Source: Luzula sylvatica (Eukaryota; Streptophyta; Magnoliopsida; Poales; Juncaceae). Taken from it: a stretch of 64,000 nucleotides of DNA. Positions 40,114 through 54,397 of this stretch are shown piece by piece. The stretch spans positions 35,493,629 to 35,557,628 of the forward strand of contig OX326960.1 in assembly GCA_946800325.1 (NCBI GenBank). Reading direction: 5' to 3'. Every line of letters starts with the position of its first letter. Position 1 is the stretch's first letter. A model generated the notes under the pieces. The model was not told where the DNA came from and made no database searches. It saw only the letters and a program-made list of their open reading frames with translations. A program made the position numbers and the translations under genes.

Positions 40114-43100
40114 ACGTGTTTTTAGATCATTTGTATCGTATCTTTTAGTACATAACTTTTCACCAAATTTCACAAACACTAAGGAAATTTGTTTTTCGAT
40201 TCAAAACAAGATTTCAACGCTTTGAGGAGTTGAAATAACGTGTTTTTAGTTCATTTGTATCGTATGTTTTACTACATAATTTTTCACCAAATTTCACAAA
40301 CACTAAGGAAGTTTGTTTTTCGAGTCAAAACAAGATTTTAACGCTTTGAGGAGTTCAAATAACGTGTTTTTAGATCATTTGTATCGTATCTTTTAGTACA
40401 TAACGTTTCACCAAATTTCAGAAACACTAAGGAAGTTTGTTTTTCGATTCAAAACAAGATTTTAACGCTTTGAGGAGTTCAAATAACGTGTTTTTAGATC
40501 ATTTGTATCGTTTCTTTTAGAACATAACTTTTCACCAAATTTCACAAACACTAAGGAAGTCTGTTTTTCGATTTCAAAACAATATTTTAACGCTTTGAGG
40601 AGTTCAAATAACGTGTTTTTAGATCATTTGTATCGTATCTTTTAGTACATAACTTTTCACCAAATTTCACAAACACTAGGAAAGTTTGTTTTTCGTTTCA
40701 AAACAAGATTTTAACGCTTTGAGGAGTTCAAATAACGTGTTTTTAGATCATTTGTATCGTATCTTTTACTACATAACTTTTCACCAAATTTGACAAACAC
40801 TAAGAAAGTTTGTTTTTCGATTTCAAAACAAGATTTTAACGCTTTGAGGAGTTCAAATAACGTGTTTTCAGGTCATTTGTATCGTATCTTTTAGTACATA
40901 ACTTTTCACCAAATTTCAGAAACACTAAGGAAGTTTGTTTTTCGATTCAAAACAAGATTTTAACGCTTTGAGGAGTTCAAATAACGTGTTTTTAGATCAT
41001 TTGTATCGTATCTTTTAGTACATAACTTTTCACCAAATTTCACAAACACTAGGAAAATTTGTTTTTCGTTTCAAAACAAGATTTTAACGCTTTGAGGAGT
41101 TCAAATAACGTGTTTTTAGATCATTTGTATCGTATCTTTTAGTACATAACTTTTCACCAAATTTCACAAACACTAAGGAAGTTTGTTTTTCTATTCAAAA
41201 CAAGATTTTAACGCTTTGAGGAGTTCAAATAACGTGTTTTTAGATCATTTGTATCGTATCTTTTAGTACATAACTTTTCACCAAATTTCACAAACACTAA
41301 GGAAATTTGTTTTTCGATTCAAAACAAGATTTTAACGCTTTGAGGAGTTGAAATAACGTGTTTTTAGTTCATTTGTATCGTATGTTTTAGTACATAACTT
41401 TTCACCAAATTTGACAAACACTAAGAAAGTTTGTTTTTCGATTTCAAAACAAGATTTTAACGCTTTGAGGAGTTCAAATAACGTGTTTTCAGGTCATTTG
41501 TATCGTATCTTTTAGTACATAACTTTTCACCAAATTTCAGAAACACTAAGGAAGTTTGTTTTTCGATTCAAAACAATATTTTAACGCTTTGAGGAGTTCA
41601 AATAACGTGTTTTTAGATCATTTGTATCGTATCTTTTAGTACATAACTTTTCACCAAATTTCAGAAACACTAAGGAAGTTTGTTTTTCGATTCAAAACAA
41701 GATTTTAACGCTTTGAGGAGTTCAAATAACGTGTTTTTAGATCATTTGTATCGTATCGTTTAGTACATAACTTTTCACCAAATTTCACAAACACTAGGAA
41801 AATTTGTTTTTCGTTTCAAAACAAGATTTTAACGCTTTGAGGAGTTCAAATAACGTGTTTTTAGATCATTTGTATCGTATCTTTTACTACATAACTTTTC
41901 ACCACATTTGACAAAAACTAAGAAAGTTTGTTTTTCGATTTCAAAACAAGATTTTAACGCTTTGAGGAGTTCAAATAACGTGTTTTCAGGTCATTTGTAT
42001 CGTATCTTTTAGTACATAACTTTTCACCAAATTTCAGAAACACTAAGGAAGTTTGTTTTTCAATTCAAAACAAGATTTTAACGCTTTGAGGAGTTCAAAT
42101 AACGTGTTTTTAGATCATTTGTATCGTATCTTTTAGTACATAACTTTTCACCAAATTTCACAAACACTAGGAAAGTTTGTTTTTCGTTTCAAAACAAGAT
42201 TTTAACGCTTTGAGGAGTTCAAATAACGTGTTTTTAGATCATTTGTATCGTATCTTTTAGTACATAACTTTTCACCAAATTTCAGAAACACTAAGGAAGT
42301 TTGTTTTTCTATTCAAAACAAGATTTTAACGCTTTGAGGAGTTCAAATAACGTGTTTTCAGATTATTTGTATCGTATCTTTTACTACATAACTTTTCACC
42401 AAATTTCAGAAACACTAAGGAAGTTTGTTTTTCTATTGAAAACAAGATTTTAACGCTTTGAGGAGTTCAAATAACGTGTTTTTAGATCATTTGTATCGTA
42501 TCTTTTAGTACATAACTTTTCACCAAATTTCACAAACACTAAGGAAATTTGTTTTTCGATTCAAAACAAGATTTTAAAGCTTTGAGAAGTTGAAATAACG
42601 TGTTTTTAGTTCATTTGTATCGTATGTTTTACTACATAACTTTTCACCAAATTTCACAAACACTAAGGAAGTTTGTTTTTCGAGTCAAAACAAGATTTTA
42701 ACGCTTTGAGGAGTTCAAATAACGTGTTTTTAGATCATTTGTATCGTATCTTTTAGTACATAACGTTTCACCAAATTTCACAAACACTAAGGAAGTTTGT
42801 TTTTCGATTCAAAACAAGATTTTAACGCTTTGAGGAGTTCAAATAACGTGTTTTTAGTTCATTTGTATCGTATGTTTTACTACATAACTTTTCACCAAAT
42901 TTCACAAACACTAAGGAAGTTTGTTTTTCGAGTCAAAACAAGATTTTAACGCTTTGAGGAGTTCAAATAACGTGTTTTTAGATCATTTGTATCGTATCTT
43001 TTAGTACATAACTTTTCACCAAATTTCACAAACACTAAGGAAGTTTGTTTTTCGATTCAAAACAAGATTTTAACGCTTTGAGGAGTTCAAATAACGTGTT

Positions 43101-43466
43101 TTTAGTTCATTTGTATCGTATGTTTTACTACATAACTTTTCGCCAAATTTCACAAACACTAAGGAAGTTTGTTTTTCGAGTCAAAACAAGATTTTAACGC
43201 TTTGAGGAGTTCAAATAACGTGTTTTTAGATCATTTGTATCGTATCTTTTAGTACATAACTTTTCACCAAATTTCACAAACACTAAGGAAGTTTGTTTTT
43301 CGATTCAAAACAAAATTTTAACGCTTTGAGGAGTTCAAATAACGTGTTTTTAGATCATTTGTATCGTATCTTTTACTACATAACTTTTCACCAAATTTGA
43401 CAAACACTAAGAAAGTTTGTTTTTCGATTTCAAAACAAGATTTTAACGCTTTGAGGAGTTCAAATA

Positions 43467-46400
43467 ACGTGTTTTCAGGTCATTTGTATCGTATCTTTTA
43501 GTACATAACTTTTCACCAAATTTCAGAAACACTAAGGAAGTTTGTTTTTCGATTCAAAACAAAATTTTAACGCTTTGAGGAGTTCAAATAACGTGTTTTT
43601 AGATCATTTGTATCGTATCTTTTACTATATAACTTTTCACCAAATTTGACAAACACTAAGAAAGTTTGTTTTTCGATTTCAAAACAAGATTTTAACGCTT
43701 TGAGGAGTTCAAATAACGTGTTTTCAGGTCATTTGTATCGTATCTTTTAGTACATAACTTTTCACCAAATTTCAGAAACACTAAGGAAGTTTGTTTTTCG
43801 ATTCAAAACAAGATTTTAACGCTTTGAGGAGTTCAAATAACGTGTTTCTAGATCATTTGTATCGTATCTTTTACTACATAACTTTTCACCAAATTTGACA
43901 AACACTAAGAAAGTTTGTTTTTCGATTTCAAAACAAGATTTTAACGCTTTGAGGAGTTCAAATAACGTGTTTTCAGGTCATTTGTATCGTATCTTTTAGT
44001 ACATAACTTTTCACCAAATTTCACAAACACTAAGGAAGTTTGTTTTTCGAGTCAAAACAAGATTTTAACGCTTTGAGGAGTTCAAATAACGTGTTTTTAG
44101 ATCATTTGTATCGTATCTTTTAGTACATAACGTTTCACCAAATTTCACAAACACTAAGGAAGTTTGTTTTTCGATTCAAAACAAGATTTTAACGCTTTGA
44201 GGAGTTCAAATAACGTGTTTTTAGATCATTTGTATCGTATGTTTTACTACATAACTTTTCACCAAATTTCACAAACACTAAGGAAGTTTGTTTTTCGAGT
44301 CAAAACAAGATTTTAACGCTTTGAGGAGTTCAAATAACGTGTTTTTAGATCATTTGTATCGTATCTTTTAGTACATAACTTTTCAGCAAATTTCACAAAC
44401 ACTAAGGAAGTTTGTTTTTCGATTCAAAACGAAATTTTAACGCTTTGAGGAGTTCAAATAACGTGTTTTTAGATCATTTGTATCGTATCTTTTACTACAT
44501 AACTTTTCACCAAATTTCAGAAACACTAAGGAAGTTTGTTTTTCGATTCAAAACAAGATTTTAACGCTTTGAGGAGTTCAAATAACGTGTTTTTAGATCA
44601 TTTGTATCGTATCTTTTAGAACATAACTTTTCACCAAATTTCACAAACACTAAGGAAGTTTGTTTTTCGATTTCAAAACAATATTTTAACGCTTTGAGGA
44701 GTTCAAATAACGTGTTTTTAGATCATTTGTATCGTATCTTTTAGTACATAACTTTTCACCAAATTTCACAAACACTAGCAAAGTTTGTTTTTCGTTTCAA
44801 AACAAGATTTTAACGCTTTGAGGAGTTCAAATAACGTGTTTTTAGATCATTTGTATCGTATCTTTTACTACATAACTTTTCACCAAATTTGACAAACACT
44901 AAGAAAGTTTGTTTTTCGATTTCAAAACAAGATTTTAACGCTTTGAGGAGTTCAAATAACGTGTTTTCAGGTCATTTGTATCGTATCTTTTAGTACATAA
45001 CTTTTCACCAAATTTCAGAAACACTAAGGAAGTTTGTTTTTCGATTCAAAACAAGATTTTAACGCTTTGAGGAGTTCAAATAACGTGTTTTTAGATCATT
45101 TGTATCGTATCTTTTAGTACATAACTTTTCACCAAATTTCACAAACACTAGGAAAATTTGTTTTTCGTTTCAAAACAAGATTTTAACGCTTTGAGGAGTT
45201 CAAATAACGTGTTTTTAGATCATTTGTATCGTATCTTTTAGTACATAACTTTTCACCAAATTTCACAAACACTAAGGAAGTTTGTTTTTCTATTCAAAAC
45301 AAGATTTTAACGCTTTGAGGAGTTCAAATAACGTGTTTTTAGATCATTTGTATGGTATCTTTTAGTACATAACTTTTCACCAAATTTCACAAACACTAAG
45401 GAAATTTGTTTTTCGATTCAAAACAAGATTTTAACGCTTTGAGGAGTTGAAATAACGTGTTTTTAGTTCATTTGTATCGTATGTTTTACTACATAACTTT
45501 TCACCAAATTTGACAAACACTAAGAAAGTTTGTTTTCCGATTTCAAAACAAGATTTTAACGCTTTGAGGAGTTCAAATAACGTGTTTTCAGGTCATTTGT
45601 ATCGTATCTTTTAGTACATAACTTTTCACCAAATTTCAGAAACACTAAGGAAGTTTGTTTTTCGATTCAAAACAATATTTTAACGCTTTGAGGAGTTCAA
45701 ATAACGTGTTTTTAGATCATTTGTATCGTATCTTTTAGTACATAACTTTTCACCAAATTTCAGAAACACTAAGGAAGTTTGTTTTTCGATTCAAAACAAG
45801 ATTTTAACGCTTTGAGGAGTTCAAATAACGTGTTTTTAGATCATTTGTATCGTATCGTTTAGTACATAACTTTTCACCAAATTTCACAAACACTAGGAAA
45901 ATTTGTTTTTCGTTTCAAAACAAGATTTTAACGCTTTGAGGAGTTCAAATAACGTGTTTTTAGATCATTTGTATCGTATCTTTTACTACATAACTTTTCA
46001 CCACATTTGACAAACACTAAGAAAGTTTGTTTTTCGATTTCAAAACAAGATTTTAACGCTTTGAGGAGTTCAAATAACGTGTTTTCAGGTCATTTGTATC
46101 GTATCTTTTAGTACATAACTTTTCACCAAATTTCACAAACACTAAGGAAGTTTGTTTTTCGAGTCAAAACAAGATTTTAACGCTTTGAGGAGTTCAAATA
46201 ACGTGTTTTTAGATCATTTGTATCGTATCTTTTAGTCCATAACGTTTCACCAAATTTCACAAACACTAAGGAAGTTTGTTTTTCGATTCAAAACAAGATT
46301 TTAACGCTTTGAGGAGTTCAAATAACGTGTTTTTAGATCATTTGTATCGTATGTTTTACTACATAACTTTTCACCAAATTTCACAAACACTAAGGAAGTT

Positions 46401-49400
46401 TGTTTTTCGAGTCAAAACAAGATTTTAACGCTTTGAGGAGTTCAAATAACGTGTTTTTAGATCATTTGTATCGTATCTTTTAGTACATAACTTTTCAGCA
46501 AATTTCACAAACACTAAGGAAGTTTGTTTTTCGATTCAAAACGAAATTTTAACGCTTTGAGGAGTTCAAATAACGTGTTTTTAGATCATTTGTATCGTAT
46601 CTTTTACTACATAACTTTTCACCAAATTTCAGAAACACTAAGGAAGTTTGTTTTTCGATTCAAAACAAGATTTTAACGCTTTGAGGAGTTCAAATAACGT
46701 GTTTTTAGATCATTTGTATCGTATCTTTTAGAACATAACTTTTCACCAAATTTCACAAACACTAAGGAAGTTTGTTTTTCGATTTCAAAACAATATTTTA
46801 ACGCTTTGAGGAGTTCAAATAACGTGTTTTTAGATCATTTGTATCGTATCTTTTAGTACATAACTTTTCACCAAATTTCACAAACACTAGCAAAGTTTGT
46901 TTTTCGTTTCAAAACAAGATTTTAACGCTTTGAGGAGTTCAAATAACGTGTTTTTAGATCATTTGTATCGTATCTTTTACTACATAACTTTTCACCAAAT
47001 TTGACAAACACTAAGAAAGTTTGTTTTTCGATTTCAAAACAAGATTTTAACGCTTTGAGGAGTTCAAATAACGTGTTTTCAGGTCATTTGTATCGTATCT
47101 TTTAGTACATAACTTTTCACCAAATTTCAGAAACACTAAGGAAGTTTGTTTTTCGATTCAAAACAAGATTTTAACGCTTTGAGGAGTTCAAATAACGTGT
47201 TTTTAGATCATTTGTATCGTATCTTTTAGTACATAACTTTTCACCAAATTTCACAAACACTAGGAAAATTTGTTTTTCGTTTCAAAACAAGATTTTAACG
47301 CTTTGAGGAGTTCAAATAACGTGTTTTTAGATCATTTGTATCGTATCTTTTAGTACATAACTTTTCACCAAATTTCACAAACACTAAGGAAGTTTGTTTT
47401 TCTATTCAAAACAAGATTTTAACGCTTTGAGGAGTTCAAATAACGTGTTTTTAGATCATTTGTATGGTATCTTTTAGTACATAACTTTTCACCAAATTTC
47501 ACAAACACTAAGGAAATTTGTTTTTCGATTCAAAACAAGATTTTAACGCTTTGAGGAGTTGAAATAACGTGTTTTTAGTTCATTTGTATCGTATGTTTTA
47601 CTACATAACTTTTCACCAAATTTGACAAACACTAAGAAAGTTTGTTTTTCGATTTCAAAACAAGATTTTAACGCTTTGAGGAGTTCAAATAACGTGTTTT
47701 CAGGTCATTTGTATCGTATCTTTTAGTACATAACTTTTCACCAAATTTCAGAAACACTAAGGAAGTTTGTTTTTCGATTCAAAACAATATTTTAACGCTT
47801 TGAGGAGTTCAAATAACGTGTTTTTAGATCATTTGTATCGTATCTTTTAGTACATAACTTTTCACCAAATTTCAGAAACACTAAGGAAGTTTGTTTTTCG
47901 ATTCAAAACAAGATTTTAACGCTTTGAGGTGTTCAAATAACGTGTTTTTAGATCATTTGTATCGTATCGTTTAGTACATAACTTTTCACCAAATTTCACA
48001 AACACTAGGAAAATTTGTTTTTCGTTTCAAAACAAGATTTTAACGCTTTGAGGAGTTCAAATAACGTGTTTTTAGATCATTTGTATCGTATCTTTTACTA
48101 CATAACTTTTCACCACATTTGACAAACACTAAGAAAGTTTGTTTTTCGATTTCAAAACAAGATTTTAACGCTTTGAGGAGTTCAAATAACGTGTTTTCAG
48201 GTCATTTGTATCGTATCTTTTAGTACATAACTTTTCACCAAATTTCAGAAACACTAAGGAAGTTTGTTTTTCGATTCAAATCAAGATTTTAACGCTTTGA
48301 GGAGTTCAAATAACGTGTTTTTAGATCATTTGTATCGTATCTTTTAGTACATAACTTTTCACCAAATTTCACAAACACTAGGAAAGTTTGTTTTTCGTTT
48401 CAAAACAAGATTTTAACGCTTTGAGGAGTTCAAATAACGTGTTTTTAGATCATTTGTATCGTATCTTTTGGTACATAACTTTTCACCAAATTTCAGAAAC
48501 ACTAAGGAAGTTTGTTTTTCTATTCAAAACAAGATTTTAACGCTTTGAGGAGTTCAAATAACGTGTTTTCAGATTATTTGTATCGTATCTTTTACTACAT
48601 AACTTTTCACCAAATTCCAGAAACACTAAGGAAGTTTGTTTTTCTATTCAAAACAAGATTTTAACGCTTTGAGGAGTTCAAATAACGTGTTTTTAGATCA
48701 TTTGTATCGTATCTTTTAGTACATAACTTTTCACCAAATTTCACAAACACTAAGGAAATTTGTTTTTCGATTCAAAACAAGATTTTAACGCTTTGAGGAG
48801 TTGAAATAACGTGTTTTTAGTTCATTTGTATCGTATGTTTTACTACATAACTTTTCACCAAATTTCACAAACACTAAGGAAGTTTGTTTTTCGAGTCAAA
48901 ACAAGATTTTAACGCTTTGAGGAGTTCAAATAACGTGTTTTTAGATCATTTGTATCGTATCTTTTAGTACATAACGTTTCACCAAATTTCACAAACACTA
49001 AGGAAGTTTGTTTTTCGATTCAAAACAAGATTTTTAACGCTTTGAGGAGTTCAAATAACGTGTTTTTAGTTCATTTGTATCGTATGTTTTACTACATAAC
49101 TTTTCACCAAATTTCACAAACACTAAGGAAGTTTGTTTTTCGAGTCAAAACAAGATTTTAACGCTTTGAGGAGTTCAAATAACGTGTTTTTAGATCATTT
49201 GTATCGTATCTTTTAGTACATAACTTTTCACCAAATTTCACAAACACTAAGGAAGTTTGTTTTTCGATTCAAAACAAGATTTTAACGCTTTGAGGAGTTC
49301 AAATAACGTGTTTTTAGTTCATTTGTATCGTATGTTTTACTACATAACTTTTCGCCAAATTTCACAAACACTAAGGAAGTTTGTTTTTCGAGTCAAAACA

Positions 49401-52400
49401 AGATTTTAACGCTTTGAGGAGTTCAAATAACGTGTTTTTAGATCATTTGTATCGTATCTTTTAGTACATAACTTTTCACCAAATTTCACAAACACTATGG
49501 AAGTTTGTTTTTCGATTCAAAACAAAATTTTAACGCTTTGAGGAGTTCAAATAACGTGTTTTTAGATCATTTGTATCGTATCTTTTACTACATAACTTTT
49601 CACCAAATTTGACAAACACTAAGAAAGTTTGTTTTTCGATTTCAAAACAAGATTTTAACGCTTTGAGGAGTTCAAATAACGTGTTTTCAGGTCATTTGTA
49701 TCGTATCTTTTAGTACATAACTTTTCACCAAATTTCAGAAACACTAAGGAAGTTTGTTTTTCGATTCAAAACAAGATTTTAACGCTTTGAGGAGTTCAAA
49801 TAACGTGTTTTTAGATCATTTGTATCGTATCTTTTAGTACATAACTTTTCACCAAATTTCACAAACACTAGGAAAGTTTGTTTTTCGTTTCAAAACAAGA
49901 TTTTAACGCTTTGAGGAGTTCAAATAACGTGTTTTTAGATCATTTGTATCGTATCTTTTACTACATAACTTTTCACCAAATTTGACAAACACTAAGAAAG
50001 TTTGTTTTTCGATTTCAAAACAAGATTTTAACGCTTTGAGGAGTTCAAATAACGTGTTTTCAGGTCATTTGTATCGTATCTTTTAGTACATAACTTTTCA
50101 CCAAATTTCAGAAACACTAAGGAAGTTTGTTTTTCGATTCAAAACAAGATTTTAATGCTTTGAGGAGTTCAAATAACGTGTTTTTAGATCATTTGTATCG
50201 TATCTTTTAGTACATAACTTTTCACCAAATTTCACAAACACTAGGAAAGTTTGTTTTTCGTTTCAAAACAAGATTTTAACGCTTTGAGGGGTTCAAATAA
50301 CGTGTTTTTAGATCATTTGTATCGTATCTTTTACTACATAACTTTTCACCAAATTTGACAAACACTAAGAAAGTTTGTTTTTCGATTTCAAAAGAAGATT
50401 TTAACGCTTTGAGGAGTTCAAATAACGTGTTTTCAGGTCATTTGTATCGTATCTTTTAGTACATAACATTTCACCAAATTTCAGAAACACTAAGGAAGTT
50501 TGTTTTTCGATTCAAAACAAGATTTTAACGCTTTGAGGAGTTCAAATAACGTGTTTTTAGATCATTTGTATCGTATCGTTTAGTACATAACTTTTCACCA
50601 AATTTCACAAACACTAGGAAAATTTGTTTTTCGTTTCAAAACAAGATTTTAACGCTTTGAGGAGTTCAAATAACGTGTTTTTAGATCATTTGTATCGTAT
50701 CTTTTACTACATAACTTTTCACCAAATTTGACAAACACTAAGAAAGTTTGTTTTTCGATTTCAAAACAAGATTTTAACGCTTTGAGGAGTTCAAATAACG
50801 TGTTTTCAGGTCATTTGTATCGTATCTTTTAGTACATAACTTTTCACCAAATTTCAGAAACACTAAGGAAGTTTGTTTTTCGATTCAAAACAAGATTTTA
50901 ACGCTTTGAGGAGTTCAAATAACGTGTTTTTAGATCATTTGTATCGTATCTTTTAGTACATAACTTTTCCCCAAATTTCACAAACACTAGGAAAGTTTGT
51001 TTTTCGTTTCAAAACAAGATTTTAACGCTTTGAGGAGTTCAAATAACGTGTTTTTAGATCATTTGTATCGTATCTTTTAGTACATAACATTTCACCAAAT
51101 TTCAGAAACACTAAGGAAGTTTTGTTTTTCTATTCAAAACAAGATTTTAACGCTTTGAGGAGTTCAAATAACGTGTTTTCAGATTATTTGTATCGTATCT
51201 TTTACTACATAACTTTGCACCAAATTTCAGAAACACTAAGGAAGTTTGTTTTTCTATTCAAAACAAATTTTAACGCTTTGAGGAGTTCAAATAACGTGTT
51301 TTTAGATCATTTGTATCGTATCTTTTAGTACATAACTTTTCACCAAATTTCACAAACACTAAGGAAATTTGTTTTTCGATTCAAAACAAGATTTCAATGC
51401 TTTGAGGAGTTGAAATAACGTGTTTTTAGTTCATTTGTATCGTATGTTTTACTACATAATTTTTCACCAAATTTCACAAACACTAAGGAAGTTTGTTTTT
51501 CGAGTCAAAACAAGATTTTAACGCTTTGAGGAGTTCAAATAACGTGTTTTTAGATCATTTGTATCGTATCTTTTAGTACATAACGTTTCACCAAATTTCA
51601 GAAACACTAAGGAAGTTTGTTTTTCGATTCAAAACAAGATTTTAACGCTTTGAGGAGTTCAAATAACGTGTTTTTAGATCATTTGTATCGTTTCTTTTAG
51701 AACATAACTTTTCACCAAATTTCACAAACACTAAGGAAGTCTGTTTTTCGATTTCAAAACAATATTTTAACGCTTTGAGGAGTTCAAATAACGTGTTTTT
51801 AGATCATTTGTATCGTATCTTTTAGTACATAACTTTTCACCAAATTTCACAAACACTAGGAAAGTTTGTTTTTCGTTTCAAAACAAGATTTTAACGCTTT
51901 GAGGAGTTCAAATAACGTGTTTTTAGATCATTTGTATCGTATCTTTTACTACATAACTTTTCACCAAATTTGACAAACACTAAGAAAGTTTGTTTTTCGA
52001 TTTCAAAACAAGATTTTAACGCTTTGAGGAGTTCAAATAACGTGTTTTCAGGTCATTTGTATCGTATCTTTCAGTACATAACTTTTCACCAAATTTCAGA
52101 AACACTAAGGAAGTTTGTTTTTCGATTCAAAACAAGATTTTAACGCTTTGAGGAGTTCAAATAACGTGTTTTTAGATCATTTGTATCGTATCTTTTAGTA
52201 CATAACTTTTCACCAAATTTCACAAACACTAGGAAAATTTGTTTTTCGTTTCAAAACAAGATTTTAACGCTTTGAGGAGTTCAAATAACGTGTTTTTAGA
52301 TCATTTGTATCGTATCTTTTAGTACATAACTTTTCACCAAATTTCACAAACACTAAGGAAGTTTGTTTTTCTATTCAAAACAAGATTTTAACGCTTTGAG

Positions 52401-54397
52401 GAGTTCAAATAACGTGTTTTTAGATCATTTGTATCGTATCTTTTAGTACATAACTTTTCACCAAATTTCACAAACACTAAGGAAATTTGTTTTTCGATTC
52501 AAAACAAGATTTTAACGCTTTGAGGAGTTGAAATAACGTGTTTTTAGTTCATTTGTATCGTATGTTTTAGTACATAACTTTTCACCAAATTTGACAAACA
52601 CTAAGAAAGTTTGTTTTTCGATTTCAAAACAAGATTTTAACGCTTTGAGGAGTTCAAATAACGTGTTTTCAGGTCATTTGTATCGTATCTTTTAGTACAT
52701 AACTTTTCACCAAATTTCAGAAACACTAAGGAAGTTTGTTTTTCGATTCAAAACAATATTTTAACGCTTTGAGGAGTTCAAATAACGTGTTTTTAGATCA
52801 TTTGTATCGTATCTTTTAGTACATAACTTTTCACCAAATTTCAGAAACACTAAGGAAGTTTGTTTTTCGATTCAAAACAAGATTTTAACGCTTTGAGGAG
52901 TTCAAATAACGTGTTTTTAGATCATTTGTATCGTATCGTTTAGTACATAACTTTTCACCAAATTTCACAAACACTAGGAAAATTTGTTTTTCGTTTCAAA
53001 ACAAGATTTTAACGCTTTGAGGAGTTCAAATAACGTGTTTTTAGATCATTTGTATCGTATCTTTTACTACATAACTTTTCACCACATTTGACAAAAACTA
53101 AGAAAGTTTGTTTTTCGATTTCAAAACAAGATTTTAACGCTTTGAGGAGTTCAAATAACGTGTTTTCAGGTCATTTGTATCGTATCTTTTAGTACATAAC
53201 TTTTCACCAAATTTCAGAAACACTGAGGAAGTTTGTTTTTCAATTCAAAACAAGATTTTAACGCTTTGAGGAGTTCAAATAACGTGTTTTTAGATCATTT
53301 GTATCGTATCTTTTAGTACATAACTTTTCACCAAATTTCACAAACACTAGGAAAGTTTGTTTTTCGTTTCAAAACAAGATTTTAACGCTTTGAGGAGTTC
53401 AAATAACGTGTTTTTAGATCATTTGTATCGTATCTTTTAGTACATAACTTTTCACCAAATTTCAGAAACACTAAGGAAGTTTGTTTTTCTATTCAAAACA
53501 AGATTTTAACGCTTTGAGGAGTTCAAATAACGTGTTTTCAGATTATTTGTATCGTATCTTTTACTACATAACTTTTCACCAAATTTCAGAAACACTAAGG
53601 AAGTTTGTTTTTCTATTCAAAACAAGATTTTAACGCTTTGAGGAGTTCAAATAACGTGTTTTTAGATCATTTGTATCGTATCTTTTAGTACATAACTTTT
53701 CACCAAATTTCACAAACACTAAGGAAATTTGTTTTTCGATTCAAAACAAGATTTTAAAGCTTTGAGAAGTTGAAATAACGTGTTTTTAGTTCATTTGTAT
53801 CGTATGTTTTACTACATAACTTTTCACCAAATTTCACAAACACTAAGGAAGTTTGTTTTTCGAGTCAAAACAAGATTTTAACGCTTTGAGGAGTTCAAAT
53901 AACGTGTTTTTAGATCATTTGTATCGTATCTTTTAGTACATAACGTTTCACCAAATTTCACAAACACTAAGGAAGTTTGTTTTTCGATTCAAAACAAGAT
54001 TTTAACGCTTTGAGGAGTTCAAATAACGTGTTTTTAGTTCATTTGTATCGTATGTTTTACTACATAACTTTTCACCAAATTTCACAAACACTAAGGAAGT
54101 TTGTTTTTCGAGTCAAAACAAGATTTTAACGCTTTGAGGAGTTCAAATAACGTGTTTTTAGATCATTTGTATCGTATCTTTTAGTACATAACTTTTCACC
54201 AAATTTCACAAACACTAAGGAAGTTTGTTTTTCGATTCAAAACAAGATTTTAACGCTTTGAGGTGTTCAAATAACGTGTTTTTAGTTCATTTGTATCGTA
54301 TGTTTTACTACATAACTTTTCGCCAAATTTCACAAACACTAAGGAAGTTTGTTTTTCGAGTCAAAACAAGATTTTAACGCTTTGAGGAGTTCAAATA
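43467..54397 (+). repeat. 11.18-kb tandem duplication, copy 2
   Basis: This repeats 32288-43217 in monomer order and in nearly all rare variants. The repeat register shifts from 11,179 to 11,180 bp after an extra t at about 49030 (gatttttaac). It departs from copy 1 at the m monomer: ccccaaa at 54398, caccaaa at 43218. Private changes seen include gaggtgtt (about 47930), attccag (about 48616), ctatgg (about 49498), aaaagaag (about 50392), tttcaatgc (about 51397), tttcagtac (about 52071) and ctgagg (about 53225). Confidence 0.92.
51046..51293 (+). repeat. p-q dimer with +1 and -1 indels, copy 2
   Basis: This is the copy of 39866-40113 inside the second 11.18-kb repeat, 11,180 bp downstream, with the same extra t, missing g and actttgcacc. 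The 68-codon frame at 51122-51328 is identical at protein level, as expected from a recent DNA duplication. It is not a gene. Confidence 0.85.

Larger units (their letters stand above)
32288..43466 (+). repeat. 11.18-kb tandem duplication, copy 1 (90 monomers)
   Basis: The 90-monomer segment starting at the i(caaaat) monomer repeats from 43467 with a period of 11,179 bp. Rare markers recur at this spacing: tagtcc at about 35057 and 46236; tttggtac p monomers at 37258 and 48437; aggggttc at about 39107 and 50287; aagttttg at about 39938 and 51118; tatcgtttc at about 40507 and 51686; aaaaact at about 41914 and 53093; AAGCTT at 42577 and 53757. It overlaps the third 17-mer, so the two annotations are nested. 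Confidence 0.93.

Noticed and set aside
39942..40148. Open frame of 68 codons, with copies at 51122-51328 and 60434-60640
   Set aside because: It starts at TTG, lies wholly in satellite, reads the same short repeat twice and exists only because two indels keep the frame. No domain, promoter or distinct base use is seen.
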